From an uncultured Bacteroides sp. (GTDB lineage: Bacteria > Bacteroidota > Bacteroidia > Bacteroidales > Bacteroidaceae), in contig URWA01000024.1 of the NCBI GenBank assembly GCA_900551445.1, positions 1-50,196 on the forward strand: 50,196 nucleotides of DNA, read 5' to 3'. The translations under genes were made by a program, and so were the position numbers. Under the pieces are notes generated by a model. The model was not told the origin of the DNA and did not search any database. It was given only the letters and a program-made list of their open reading frames with translations. Numbering within the stretch: position 1 is the first letter of the stretch; each line of letters starts with the position of its first letter. Below are positions 26,821 through 34,260 of this stretch, piece after piece.

Positions 26821-27628
26821 GAGTAATCAATTCCGGGTGTACATAAATGGCATGTATCTTGCGTTTATTCTCTGGCGGGATTTCCATATAATTTTTGTAG
26901 AGGTCTTTTAGGTAGGCGTCCGGATTGTGCGGAGCCGGAAATTCTTTTCCTTCAAAGGTCATGCGGCCCAGCGGGAAGATGGAGTCTTTGCGGTGCATGA
27001 TGCCATATCCGTTGTTGATCAGGATATTGGACATATAGGTACCTTTCGGATAAAGAAGGTTGAGCAGTCTCCAGAGGGTCCGGTAGAGACCGTATTTGGC
27101 ATGAAACCAGAAGTACTCGGCAAAGGCACGCAGAGAATAGTAATGCGCCTTGTGCAGGATGGAGTAGCTGGTAGAAATGCCTTTGGTCAGTTTCTTTACC
27201 CATGACTTCGGTACGCTGGGATAATCGATAAAGGGGAAAATGTCGATGTAAAGTCCCTTCTGGTAGGGGGCCTGCATGTTGTCTCCGCTTTCGATGTATA
27301 GCGAGTTCAGGTCGCGCACCTTGACAATCGGTTCCTTGTGGGTAGGGTCGCTTTCCGAAGTCTGCAGGAAGAGTCCTTCACGCAGTTCCTGAGGGGCTAT
27401 GCGGATAAACTGTTTCAGCCCTTCCAAGGTCATGGCGATGTCGATGTCGTCATCCCAGGGGATGAATCCTCCGTGACGGATGGCACCCAGCAGGCTGCCG
27501 CCGTCGAGCCAGTAGTCTATTTGATGCTTCCGGCAGATGCGGTCCACTTCTTCCAGGATGGAGAGCTGCTTCAACTGGCACTCTCTCAGGTGTTGCTTTA
27601 CATATTCAGTCAGGAACGGATTGTTCAT
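26804..27628 (-). CDS. LicD-family phosphotransferase
   Basis: LicD proteins move a phospho-alcohol (phosphocholine, or in the fukutin/FKRP branch ribitol 5-phosphate) from its CDP carrier to a sugar. The 274-residue product has the family core: DYWLDGGSLLGAIRHG (38-53) and the catalytic WDDDIDI (58-64) that binds metal. The gene overlaps the CDP-ribitol-synthase-like gene by 4 bases and the GnT-I-like gene by 17 bases, so all three should be made together. No choline kinase or choline cytidylyltransferase is present in the window, which makes CDP-ribitol from the neighbour the likely donor (inference). Confidence 0.9.
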   Translation of the reverse strand: MNNPFLTEYVKQHLRECQLKQLSILEEVDRICRKHQIDYWLDGGSLLGAIRHGGFIPWDDDIDIAMTLEGLKQFIRIAPQELREGLFLQTSESDPTHKEPIVKVRDLNSLYIESGDNMQAPYQKGLYIDIFPFIDYPSVPKSWVKKLTKGISTSYSILHKAHYYSLRAFAEYFWFHAKYGLYRTLWRLLNLLYPKGTYMSNILINNGYGIMHRKDSIFPLGRMTFEGKEFPAPHNPDAYLKDLYKNYMEIPPENKRKIHAIYVHPELITHGNDR

Positions 27629-28992
27629 AATGTCTCCCGTTTTACGTCAATCACTTGTCCGGTATAATCGGAGGCTAAGGTTCTCAGAGTGGCTTCGGCC
27701 ACTTTTTCTGCCGACAGCAGGGTATCTTCCGGCTCGATGCCGAAGTTGTGTACCCGCATCGGGGTTTTGGTCCGTTCCGGGTTGATGCAGTTGATATGGA
27801 TACCGAAACTTTCCCATTCCTGGGCAATGGCCTGTACAAAGTTCACGATGGCCGCTTTCGTCGACGAATAGATGCTGTAGAAAGCCCGTCCACGGGTGTA
27901 AGAGCTGGATGTGAAGAAAATCAGTTGTCCCTTGGTCTCTTTCAGGTAGGGGAAGGCTTCCAAGGCCACGTGGACCGTACCCATGTAGTTGGTCTGTACG
28001 GCCGACTGGATGGTCTCGTAAGAGGTGGAAATCAACGGTTCTTTGTTGAGTACCCCCGCCGTATTGACTACGAAATCGATGCGTTTCTCTTTCTGGTAGA
28101 CCGATTCCAAGGCTTCCTTCACTGCCTGACGGTTGCCTACGTCCGTGTGGTTGAGGCTGCGGGAGAAGCAGTACACCTTTCCGCCTTTTTCCTGCAGCAT
28201 GCGGGCGGTCTCGGCCCCGATGCCATAGCTTCCTCCGAAGATGACAGCCACTTTGTCGCGGAAGGTCTCTTCTTGAATCGGTTCGTGGTTCAGCTCACTT
28301 TTCCGGAGCTGGAAGAACTTGTCGAGCAGATACGTATCCTCCTTGTAGGTCAGCTTCATGTTGCTTTCTTCCCCTTGTACCACGTAGATGGGTACTTCCG
28401 GCAGATATTTCTTCACTACGCCACAGTCGTCCGTCACTTTGAAGTTCGGGTCTTTCAGCGCAATCTGGTAGGCCTTCCGGATGGTGTCGATGGCAAAAGC
28501 CTGCGGAGTCTGTCCGCGTCTCAGCCGGGAACGGTCCGGAATCTGGCAGATGAAGTCATCTTCCACCTCGATGATGGTATCGGCAGAAGGGAGGGCCACG
28601 TCAATCGCCTCGTATTTATCGAGTGCTTCAATCACGTCGTTAATGATACGCTGACTGATGAGCGGGCGTACGGCGTCATGAAAAATCAGATTGACATCAC
28701 TGCCGGCGTAGGCTTCAATGGCAGAGAGGCTGGAATCGTACCGCTCTTTCCCCCCCTTGAGGATTTTCTTGATTTTCTTCCATCCGTTTTTGATGACGAT
28801 GTTCTCAAATTCAGAGATATAGAACGGGTTGGAGACGATGGCAATTTCGTCGATGTGGGGATTGCGCTCGAAAGCGTCTACCGTATGTTCCACGACCATC
28901 TTTCCGGCCACCTTGAAGAATTGTTTGGGGGTGGAAAGTCCCAGACGGCTTCCTACTCCTCCGGCTAATATGACTGCAATGTTCTTTTTCAT
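27625..28992 (-). CDS. Bifunctional cytidylyltransferase/short-chain reductase, CDP-ribitol synthase-like (Bcs1 type)
   Basis: The N-terminal half is an IspD/TarI-type cytidylyltransferase: LAGGVGSRLG at 9-18, TPKQF, and FHDAVRPLIS. The C-terminal half is a short-chain dehydrogenase with the Rossmann loop GGSYGIGAE and the catalytic Tyr375-x3-Lys379 plus an upstream SSS. This is the domain order of Haemophilus Bcs1, which reduces ribulose 5-phosphate to ribitol 5-phosphate and couples it to CTP, giving CDP-ribitol. At about 455 residues the length also fits. I chose the ATG at 28992 because the open frame upstream adds residues with no homology to the fold. Plain IspD of isoprenoid synthesis is about half this length, so it is not that. 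The gene lies immediately upstream of LicD. Confidence 0.85.
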   Translation of the reverse strand: MKKNIAVILAGGVGSRLGLSTPKQFFKVAGKMVVEHTVDAFERNPHIDEIAIVSNPFYISEFENIVIKNGWKKIKKILKGGKERYDSSLSAIEAYAGSDVNLIFHDAVRPLISQRIINDVIEALDKYEAIDVALPSADTIIEVEDDFICQIPDRSRLRRGQTPQAFAIDTIRKAYQIALKDPNFKVTDDCGVVKKYLPEVPIYVVQGEESNMKLTYKEDTYLLDKFFQLRKSELNHEPIQEETFRDKVAVIFGGSYGIGAETARMLQEKGGKVYCFSRSLNHTDVGNRQAVKEALESVYQKEKRIDFVVNTAGVLNKEPLISTSYETIQSAVQTNYMGTVHVALEAFPYLKETKGQLIFFTSSSYTRGRAFYSIYSSTKAAIVNFVQAIAQEWESFGIHINCINPERTKTPMRVHNFGIEPEDTLLSAEKVAEATLRTLASDYTGQVIDVKRETL

Positions 28993-29049
28993 GCGTTTTA
29001 TGGACGATAAGTTGTGACAAAAATACGAAATCTTGCTCACCTCTCCAAT

Positions 29050-30009
29050 TTAAAGGTAAAAATAAGTATTCCCGTAGGCCCGTATCATCGGGTAACAGAA
29101 ACTTCTCACGTAGCTGATCAGTCCTTTTTGCTGTGGATAGAAGTAAATCAGGTGTTTGAACCGCATGCAGAGCAGACACAGACGGCACAGGCTGATTGGA
29201 TTTTTTTTCAGTAACAGGCCGCTGAGTTGATGGGCTAAAGCGTGCTTGTCCTTGCTGGTATGCCGGTGGATGTAGCCGTAGAAAAACTGCCAGGTAGTCA
29301 GTCGCTGTTGCTCACGGAACTTGCGGAAACCATAGAAATAGGGTTGCCAGGTCGGTTTCTTGACCAGATAGGCTGCATATTGCGCATTGAGCCGGTTGAT
29401 GGCAGAGCCTTGGTGCGGGCGGTGCCAGTTGAGGGGCTCGTTTACGCAGGCGATACCCTTTCCCAGTTGGGCATTGACGCTCAGCCACCAGTCGTAAAGG
29501 ATGTGCCCGTCCCATTCCGTAAAGACCTGCCGGATGAAGTCACGGGTCAGCAGCATGCTGTGTCCGGGGGTACTGTCGTAAAACAGCAGGTATTCCAGGT
29601 TGTGGCGGGGTATGACTACTTTTTTCATTTGACCTTCCTGATAAGTGGGGTCGGTGTGATAGCCGGAAATGCAGAGGTCGTGTGTGCCGATGGCGGCTAC
29701 CTGTTTGGCGATTTTTTCCGGGTACCAGATATCGTCCTGGTCGGCAATGGCGATGAAATCTCCGGTTGCCTTTTTCAGCGCACTTTCAAAGTTGCGGTTG
29801 AAACCGAGGTTTTGCGCATGCTGTTCAATCCGGATAAAAGGATATTGCGCGGCATATTCCCGGGCGATGTCCAACGTATGGTCGGTAGACCCGTCATCCT
29901 GAATAATCAGTTCGTGGATGGGATAAGTCTGGCGGACGATGCTGTCCAACTGTGCTTTCAGGAAGCGTTCGCCGTTGTAAGAGCAAAGTACGATGGATAC
30001 AGTTTTCAT
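29050..30009 (-). CDS. Family 2 glycosyltransferase (rhamnosyltransferase-like)
   Basis: The 319-residue product begins TVSIVLCSYNGERFLKAQLDS, a GT2 start, then IIQDDGSTDHT and the metal motif IADQDDIWYPEK. The acceptor side has HILYDWWLSVNA, which resembles RfbF/RfbN-type rhamnosyltransferases; the sugar is not certain. It starts directly after the flippase stop codon with no gap, and is followed by the CDP-ribitol-synthase-like gene. Confidence 0.92.
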   Translation of the reverse strand: MKTVSIVLCSYNGERFLKAQLDSIVRQTYPIHELIIQDDGSTDHTLDIAREYAAQYPFIRIEQHAQNLGFNRNFESALKKATGDFIAIADQDDIWYPEKIAKQVAAIGTHDLCISGYHTDPTYQEGQMKKVVIPRHNLEYLLFYDSTPGHSMLLTRDFIRQVFTEWDGHILYDWWLSVNAQLGKGIACVNEPLNWHRPHQGSAINRLNAQYAAYLVKKPTWQPYFYGFRKFREQQRLTTWQFFYGYIHRHTSKDKHALAHQLSGLLLKKNPISLCRLCLLCMRFKHLIYFYPQQKGLISYVRSFCYPMIRAYGNTYFYL

Positions 30010-31452
30010 TTAGCTTTTCTTTTTGAGCAAGTAGTTCAGGCTTTCTTTGAAGGTGACGGAACCGCTGAGCCAGATAATGAGCGGATACAGGATGCCGGCA
30101 GAGAGGATTTTCAGGGTCACCAGCCAGTAAATGTTTTCGATGGAACGGGTCAGGAAATAGACACCTCCCATGATCAGGGCGGCGATGAGGCCGAACGAAC
30201 AGACATCTTTCACGGCATGGAAGAGGCTGAGCCTGATTTCCCGCCACACGAAATAGTGCCATACCAGCAGCCACCCTACGTTGATGGCGATATATACCAG
30301 AATCATGCGGTGGATGCCGTATGGATAGAGCAGGTACATCACCACGAGCTGGCTGGTGCCCTGTGCGATGGTGTTCCACATGAAGAGGTTGGATTTTCCC
30401 TTGCTGATGAGCAGGTTGGTGTATAGGTTGGCCACTGGCAGGAAGGCACCCCCTATGGCCAACAGTTGCAGGATGTGGGCACTGGGCAGCCATTTGCTGC
30501 CGATGGTCAGGGTGATCATCTCCGGGGCGATGAGGGACAGGCCCAGCATGACCGGGAAAGAGATGAAGGCCGTAAAGCGGAGCATCTTGCGGAACACACG
30601 GCACTGGCGCTCAGGGTCGTCGGCCACTTGGCGCAGTACGGGGAGGGCCACACTGCTCACCATACCCGTAATCAGGGAGTGCCCCATCAGGTTCCATTTG
30701 TTGGCCTGGTTGAATTGTCCTACTTCCCGTTCAGAGTAATAACGTCCCAGGATAATGGAGAACAGGTTGTTGTTGATATGGTTGAAAATGTTGGTCAGCA
30801 GGAGTTTGCTGCTGAAGCCGACCATGCTTCTCAGGGGACTGAAATCAAAATTGAACGTCGGTCGCCAGGGAGAGAAATAGAGGTAGCACAGGTTGATGAC
30901 CGCCACGTAGACAATGCTTTGCGTGGCAATTCCCCAGTAAGAATAGCCCAGCAGGGCCATGGTGACACCGGTGGTACCGGATACCAGTAAGGCGATGATG
31001 CTCGACAAGGCTTTCTGCTTGACCATCAGGTTACGGAAGAGATAAGCGCTGTGGGGAATCCCCAGACTGGCAATGAAGAAGCCCAGGAACGAGTAACGCG
31101 CCAGGGGAACCAGTGCGTCATTGTGGTAGAAATCGGCAATAAGCGGGGCACATCCGGCCAGAATCAGGTAGAGGGTCAGGCTCAGTCCGCTACAGAACCA
31201 GAATACCGCGTTGTAATCCTGATGGGTGATTTCTTTCTTGTTGACCAAGGCCGCGGTGAATCCGCTTTCCTGTAAAGAGCCGGCAATCAGGGAGAAAATG
31301 CTCAGCATGCCCACCATTCCGTAGTCGCTGTCGTTCAGAATGCGGGCTGTCACGATGCCGAAGGCCAGGTTCAGTACCTGCATGGCTCCGTTGTTGATAC
31401 CTCCCCAAAGCAGTCCTTTGGCGGTTTTTTCTTTTAAAGAGTGTTCGGGCAT
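30010..31452 (-). CDS. Wzx-type oligosaccharide flippase (MOP superfamily)
   Basis: It turns a lipid-linked oligosaccharide from the inner to the outer face of the cytoplasmic membrane. I chose the ATG at 31452 (MPEHSLKEKTAKGLLWGG); nine further codons upstream would need a TTG start. The 480-residue product has the family start KGLLWGGINNGAMQVLNLAFGIV and about 12-14 membrane segments. It lies 105 bases after metG, with no terminator or TAnnTTTG promoter seen between them, so it may be co-transcribed from the metG promoter. It is the first glycan gene of the block. Confidence 0.93.
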   Translation of the reverse strand: MPEHSLKEKTAKGLLWGGINNGAMQVLNLAFGIVTARILNDSDYGMVGMLSIFSLIAGSLQESGFTAALVNKKEITHQDYNAVFWFCSGLSLTLYLILAGCAPLIADFYHNDALVPLARYSFLGFFIASLGIPHSAYLFRNLMVKQKALSSIIALLVSGTTGVTMALLGYSYWGIATQSIVYVAVINLCYLYFSPWRPTFNFDFSPLRSMVGFSSKLLLTNIFNHINNNLFSIILGRYYSEREVGQFNQANKWNLMGHSLITGMVSSVALPVLRQVADDPERQCRVFRKMLRFTAFISFPVMLGLSLIAPEMITLTIGSKWLPSAHILQLLAIGGAFLPVANLYTNLLISKGKSNLFMWNTIAQGTSQLVVMYLLYPYGIHRMILVYIAINVGWLLVWHYFVWREIRLSLFHAVKDVCSFGLIAALIMGGVYFLTRSIENIYWLVTLKILSAGILYPLIIWLSGSVTFKESLNYLLKKKS

Positions 31453-31557
31453 GCTCGTTTCTTGGATGTAATGGAACAAACCACGCAGACCTCCATGGAC
31501 GGGCCAAAGAAATCTGCGTGAGTCTGTTTGTATATAAATGGAGTGGGAGAAGCGGGA

Positions 31558-33600
31558 TTATTTTACCTCACTTCCCGGTTTTACTTCGTTCAAAGTGGTC
31601 GTCACGGACAAGGAACCGTCGAAGTTTTCTGCGCTGAGAATCATACCTTCGCTTACCAGTCCGTTTTTGAACTGACGCGGAGCCAGGTTGGCAATGAACA
31701 GTACCTGCTTGCCTACCAGCTCTTCCGGTTTGTAGTGCTGGGCAATACCGCTGACGATGGTACGGTTTTCCAGTCCGTCGGCAATCTTGAATTTCAGCAG
31801 CTTCTTCATCTTGGGTACGTTTTCACATTCCAGCACCGTACCTACACGGATGTCCAGCTTTTCAAATTCCTCGAATGCGATGGTCGGTTTGATGGGATTG
31901 GCCTTGTAGTTGGCAGCCTCGTTGGCTTTCTTGGTAGCCAGCAGTTTGTCCACCTGTGCCTGAATCACGTCATCTTCAATCTTTTCGAACAGCAGTTCCG
32001 CTTTGTTCAGCTGATGACCCTCAGCCAGCAGGTCGGTACGTCCCAGCTGTTCCCAGTCGAAGCTTTCCAGATTCAGCATCTTGCGCAGTTTTTCAGAGCT
32101 GAACGGCAGGAACGGTTCGAAAGCGATAGACAAGTTGGCAACCAGTTGCAGGGCAATGTTCAGGATGGTAGCTACCCGTCCCATGTCAGTCTTGGCCAGT
32201 TTCCAAGGTTCGGTATCGGCCAGGTATTTGTTGCCGATGCGGGCTAGGTTCATGGCTTCCTTCTGTGCATCGCGGAACTTGAATACGTTCAGCAGTTTTT
32301 CTACTTCTGCTTTTACGTCGGCAAATTCTTTCAGGGTTTCGCGGTCGTAGTCGTTCAGTTCACCACAGGCCGGTACCTTTCCATCAAAGTATTTGTGTGT
32401 CAGTACCATGGCACGGTTCACGAAGTTACCATATACTGCTACCAGTTCGTTGTTGTTGCGAGCTTGGAAATCTTTCCAGGTGAAGTCGTTGTCTTTGGTT
32501 TCCGGAGCGTTGGCGGTCAGCACGTAACGCAGCACATCCTGTTTGCCCGGGAAGTCCTGCAGGTATTCGTGCAACCATACGGCCCAGTTGCGTGAAGTGG
32601 AAATTTTGTCGCCTTCCAGGTTCAGGAACTCGTTGGCCGGTACGTTGTCCGGAAGGATGTAGCTTCCTTCGGCTTTCAGCATGGCCGGGAACACGATGCA
32701 GTGGAATACGATGTTGTCTTTTCCGATGAAATGAATCAGGCGGGTTTCAGGGTCTTTCCACCATTTCTCCCATGAATCAGGCAGCAGTTCCTTGGTGTTG
32801 GAGATATAGCCGATAGGTGCATCGAACCAAACATAGAGCACTTTGCCTTCTGCACCTTCCACCGGTACCGGAATACCCCAGTCGAGGTCACGACTTACAG
32901 CACGCGGCTGAAGTCCCATGTCCAGCCAGCTCTTGCACTGTCCGTACACGTTCGGGCGCCATTCCTTGTGGTCTTCCAGAATCCATTTGCGCAGCCATCC
33001 TTCGTGTTTGTCCAACGGCAAGTACCAGTGTTTGGTTTCCTTCATGACAGGCTGGCTTCCGCTGATGGCACTCTTCGGGTTGATCAGTTCGGTAGGTGAC
33101 AGGGTGCTGCCGCATTTCTCGCACTGGTCACCGTAGGCGCCCTGTGCATGACAGCGCGGACATTCTCCCGTGATGTAACGGTCGGCCAGGAAGGTATGTG
33201 CTTCCTCGTCGTAATACTGCATGGAAGTCTTTTCGATGAACTCATGCTTGTCGTACAGTTTGCGGAAGAAATCAGAAGCCATTTGGTGATGAGTCGGAGA
33301 AGATGTACGTCCGTACACATCAAATGAGATACCAAATTCCTTGAAAGAATCCTTGATGAGGGTATGGTAGCGGTCCACGATATCCTGTGGAGTGACGCCT
33401 TCTTTCTTGGCGCGGATGGTGATGGGCACCCCGTGTTCGTCGGAACCACCAATGAAGAGCACATCCTCTTTTTTCAGGCGCAGGTAGCGCACATAAATAT
33501 CGGCCGGTACGTAAACACCTGCCAGATGGCCGATATGGACCGGGCCGTTGGCATAGGGCAGTGCCGATGTCACGGTCGTCCGTTTGAATTTCTTTTCCAT
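31558..33600 (-). CDS. metG: Methionyl-tRNA synthetase
   Basis: The enzyme charges tRNA-Met. I chose the ATG at 33600 (MEKKFKRTTVTSALPYANG); the frame is open upstream but the promoter lies at 33643. HIGH is at residues 22-25, the zinc-knuckle is CPRCH...CEKCG, and the KMSKS loop appears as KISTS at 332-336. A C-terminal tRNA-binding OB domain (about 575-680, LDIRVGTVLECENVP) is fused, as in the long dimeric form of the enzyme. At 680 residues the length is normal. It heads the leftward glycan block. Confidence 0.98.
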   Translation of the reverse strand: MEKKFKRTTVTSALPYANGPVHIGHLAGVYVPADIYVRYLRLKKEDVLFIGGSDEHGVPITIRAKKEGVTPQDIVDRYHTLIKDSFKEFGISFDVYGRTSSPTHHQMASDFFRKLYDKHEFIEKTSMQYYDEEAHTFLADRYITGECPRCHAQGAYGDQCEKCGSTLSPTELINPKSAISGSQPVMKETKHWYLPLDKHEGWLRKWILEDHKEWRPNVYGQCKSWLDMGLQPRAVSRDLDWGIPVPVEGAEGKVLYVWFDAPIGYISNTKELLPDSWEKWWKDPETRLIHFIGKDNIVFHCIVFPAMLKAEGSYILPDNVPANEFLNLEGDKISTSRNWAVWLHEYLQDFPGKQDVLRYVLTANAPETKDNDFTWKDFQARNNNELVAVYGNFVNRAMVLTHKYFDGKVPACGELNDYDRETLKEFADVKAEVEKLLNVFKFRDAQKEAMNLARIGNKYLADTEPWKLAKTDMGRVATILNIALQLVANLSIAFEPFLPFSSEKLRKMLNLESFDWEQLGRTDLLAEGHQLNKAELLFEKIEDDVIQAQVDKLLATKKANEAANYKANPIKPTIAFEEFEKLDIRVGTVLECENVPKMKKLLKFKIADGLENRTIVSGIAQHYKPEELVGKQVLFIANLAPRQFKNGLVSEGMILSAENFDGSLSVTTTLNEVKPGSEVK

Positions 33601-33642
33601 ATACGTATATAGTTTATTTTTAAGTTGCAACCTTACGGTTTG

Positions 33643-33674
33643 CAAAGATAGCGAAAGGCGAGTGCAGAGACAAA
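33643..33674 (-). promoter_or_regulatory. metG promoter, TTTG-N20-TATCTTTG (minus strand)
   Basis: On the minus strand TTTG (33674-33671) is followed after 20 bases by TATCTTTG (33650-33643), a full match to the Bacteroides -33/-7 consensus. The -7 box is 42 bases before the metG ATG. This is the best promoter match in the window. Confidence 0.8.
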
Positions 33675-34142
33675 TGAAACACAAAGTTTTTCGATTTGGC
33701 CATGCCGAGTTGTCTCCTACTTATTAAAAGATTAAGGATTATTGGGGAGTTGTCATGTGTGGAAGGGGATTAAGAGAAATGTCCCTGGTGTTTAAGGCGG
33801 TGGATATGGGCAGGAGAGAAAAGTGGGTTTGTTGCTCTACTGATTCCATGAACCGTTGGGAAGAAAACGAATAACTATTTGAACGTTTTTTACGTCTCCC
33901 ATAAGCAAAACGTACGTTTCCCTATTGGAAAACGTATGGCTCGGCTACGAGAAACCTATGTTTCTCGGGTGGAAAATATAAAAATGGTCCTGTTGCTTTC
34001 TCCAAAAGGATGGGATGTTTTATGTACATCTCGTTTGTCAGAATCAGCCATATTCATCTGTTTGGCCTGAACTTATAGCTTAATAGATATTTTTAAGACT
34101 TAAAAATCAAGAGTCAAGGACCTGAATAAGAAGAAAAATGCA
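33675..34142. other. Gene-free gap between metG and the GH20 operon
   Basis: No gene could be supported. The stretch holds a degenerate 22-bp-period repeat (about 33908-33963) and otherwise AT-rich DNA without a convincing coding pattern. Confidence 0.6.
33908..33963. repeat. Second, degenerate array with a 22-bp period
   Basis: Three units related to AAACGTACGTTT start at 33908, 33930 and 33952, exactly 22 bases apart (AAACGTACGTTT, AAACGTATGGCT, AAACCTATGTTT). A weaker AAACG lies at 33865, near the same register. Unit ends and period match the array at 4132-4257, although the middle of the unit differs. It lies between divergent genes. Confidence 0.6.
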
Positions 34143-34150
34143 TATTTTTG
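34143..34150 (+). promoter_or_regulatory. Possible promoter of the GH20/GH2/sulfatase operon, -7 element TATTTTTG
   Basis: It matches TAnnTTTG, 110 bases before the GH20 ATG. No TTTG lies at the -33 distance, and no operator-like repeat was seen near it. Confidence 0.4.
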
Positions 34151-34260
34151 TACTTAAATTTAAAATCCTTAAATAAATAGTATGGGAAAATCTCTTCATT
34201 TTATTTGTTCTTAGTTTGAAGTACCTTAAATTTATATTTATAATGCTTCTAGATTGAATT

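Noticed and set aside
27748..28968. Long open frame on the plus strand (406 codons)
   Set aside because: It lies opposite the CDP-ribitol-synthase-like gene, whose domains are clear; the plus-strand translation shows no family pattern and no promoter.
27625..28992. IspD of isoprenoid synthesis
   Set aside because: IspD is about half the length; here a complete reductase domain is fused and the neighbours are glycan genes.
29242..30426. Long open frame on the plus strand (394 codons)
   Set aside because: It is antisense to the GT2 and flippase genes, has no recognisable domain, and arises from the codon bias of the real genes.
22635..31452. Capsular polysaccharide locus
   Set aside because: No polymerase, export system, invertible promoter or UpxY/UpxZ-type regulator was seen.
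33755..33874. 39-codon frame in the metG/GH20 gap
   Set aside because: No signal peptide, no family pattern and no promoter at the right distance; it fits chance.
33879..34070. 63-codon frame in the metG/GH20 gap
   Set aside because: It reads through the degenerate 22-bp repeat and has no coding support.
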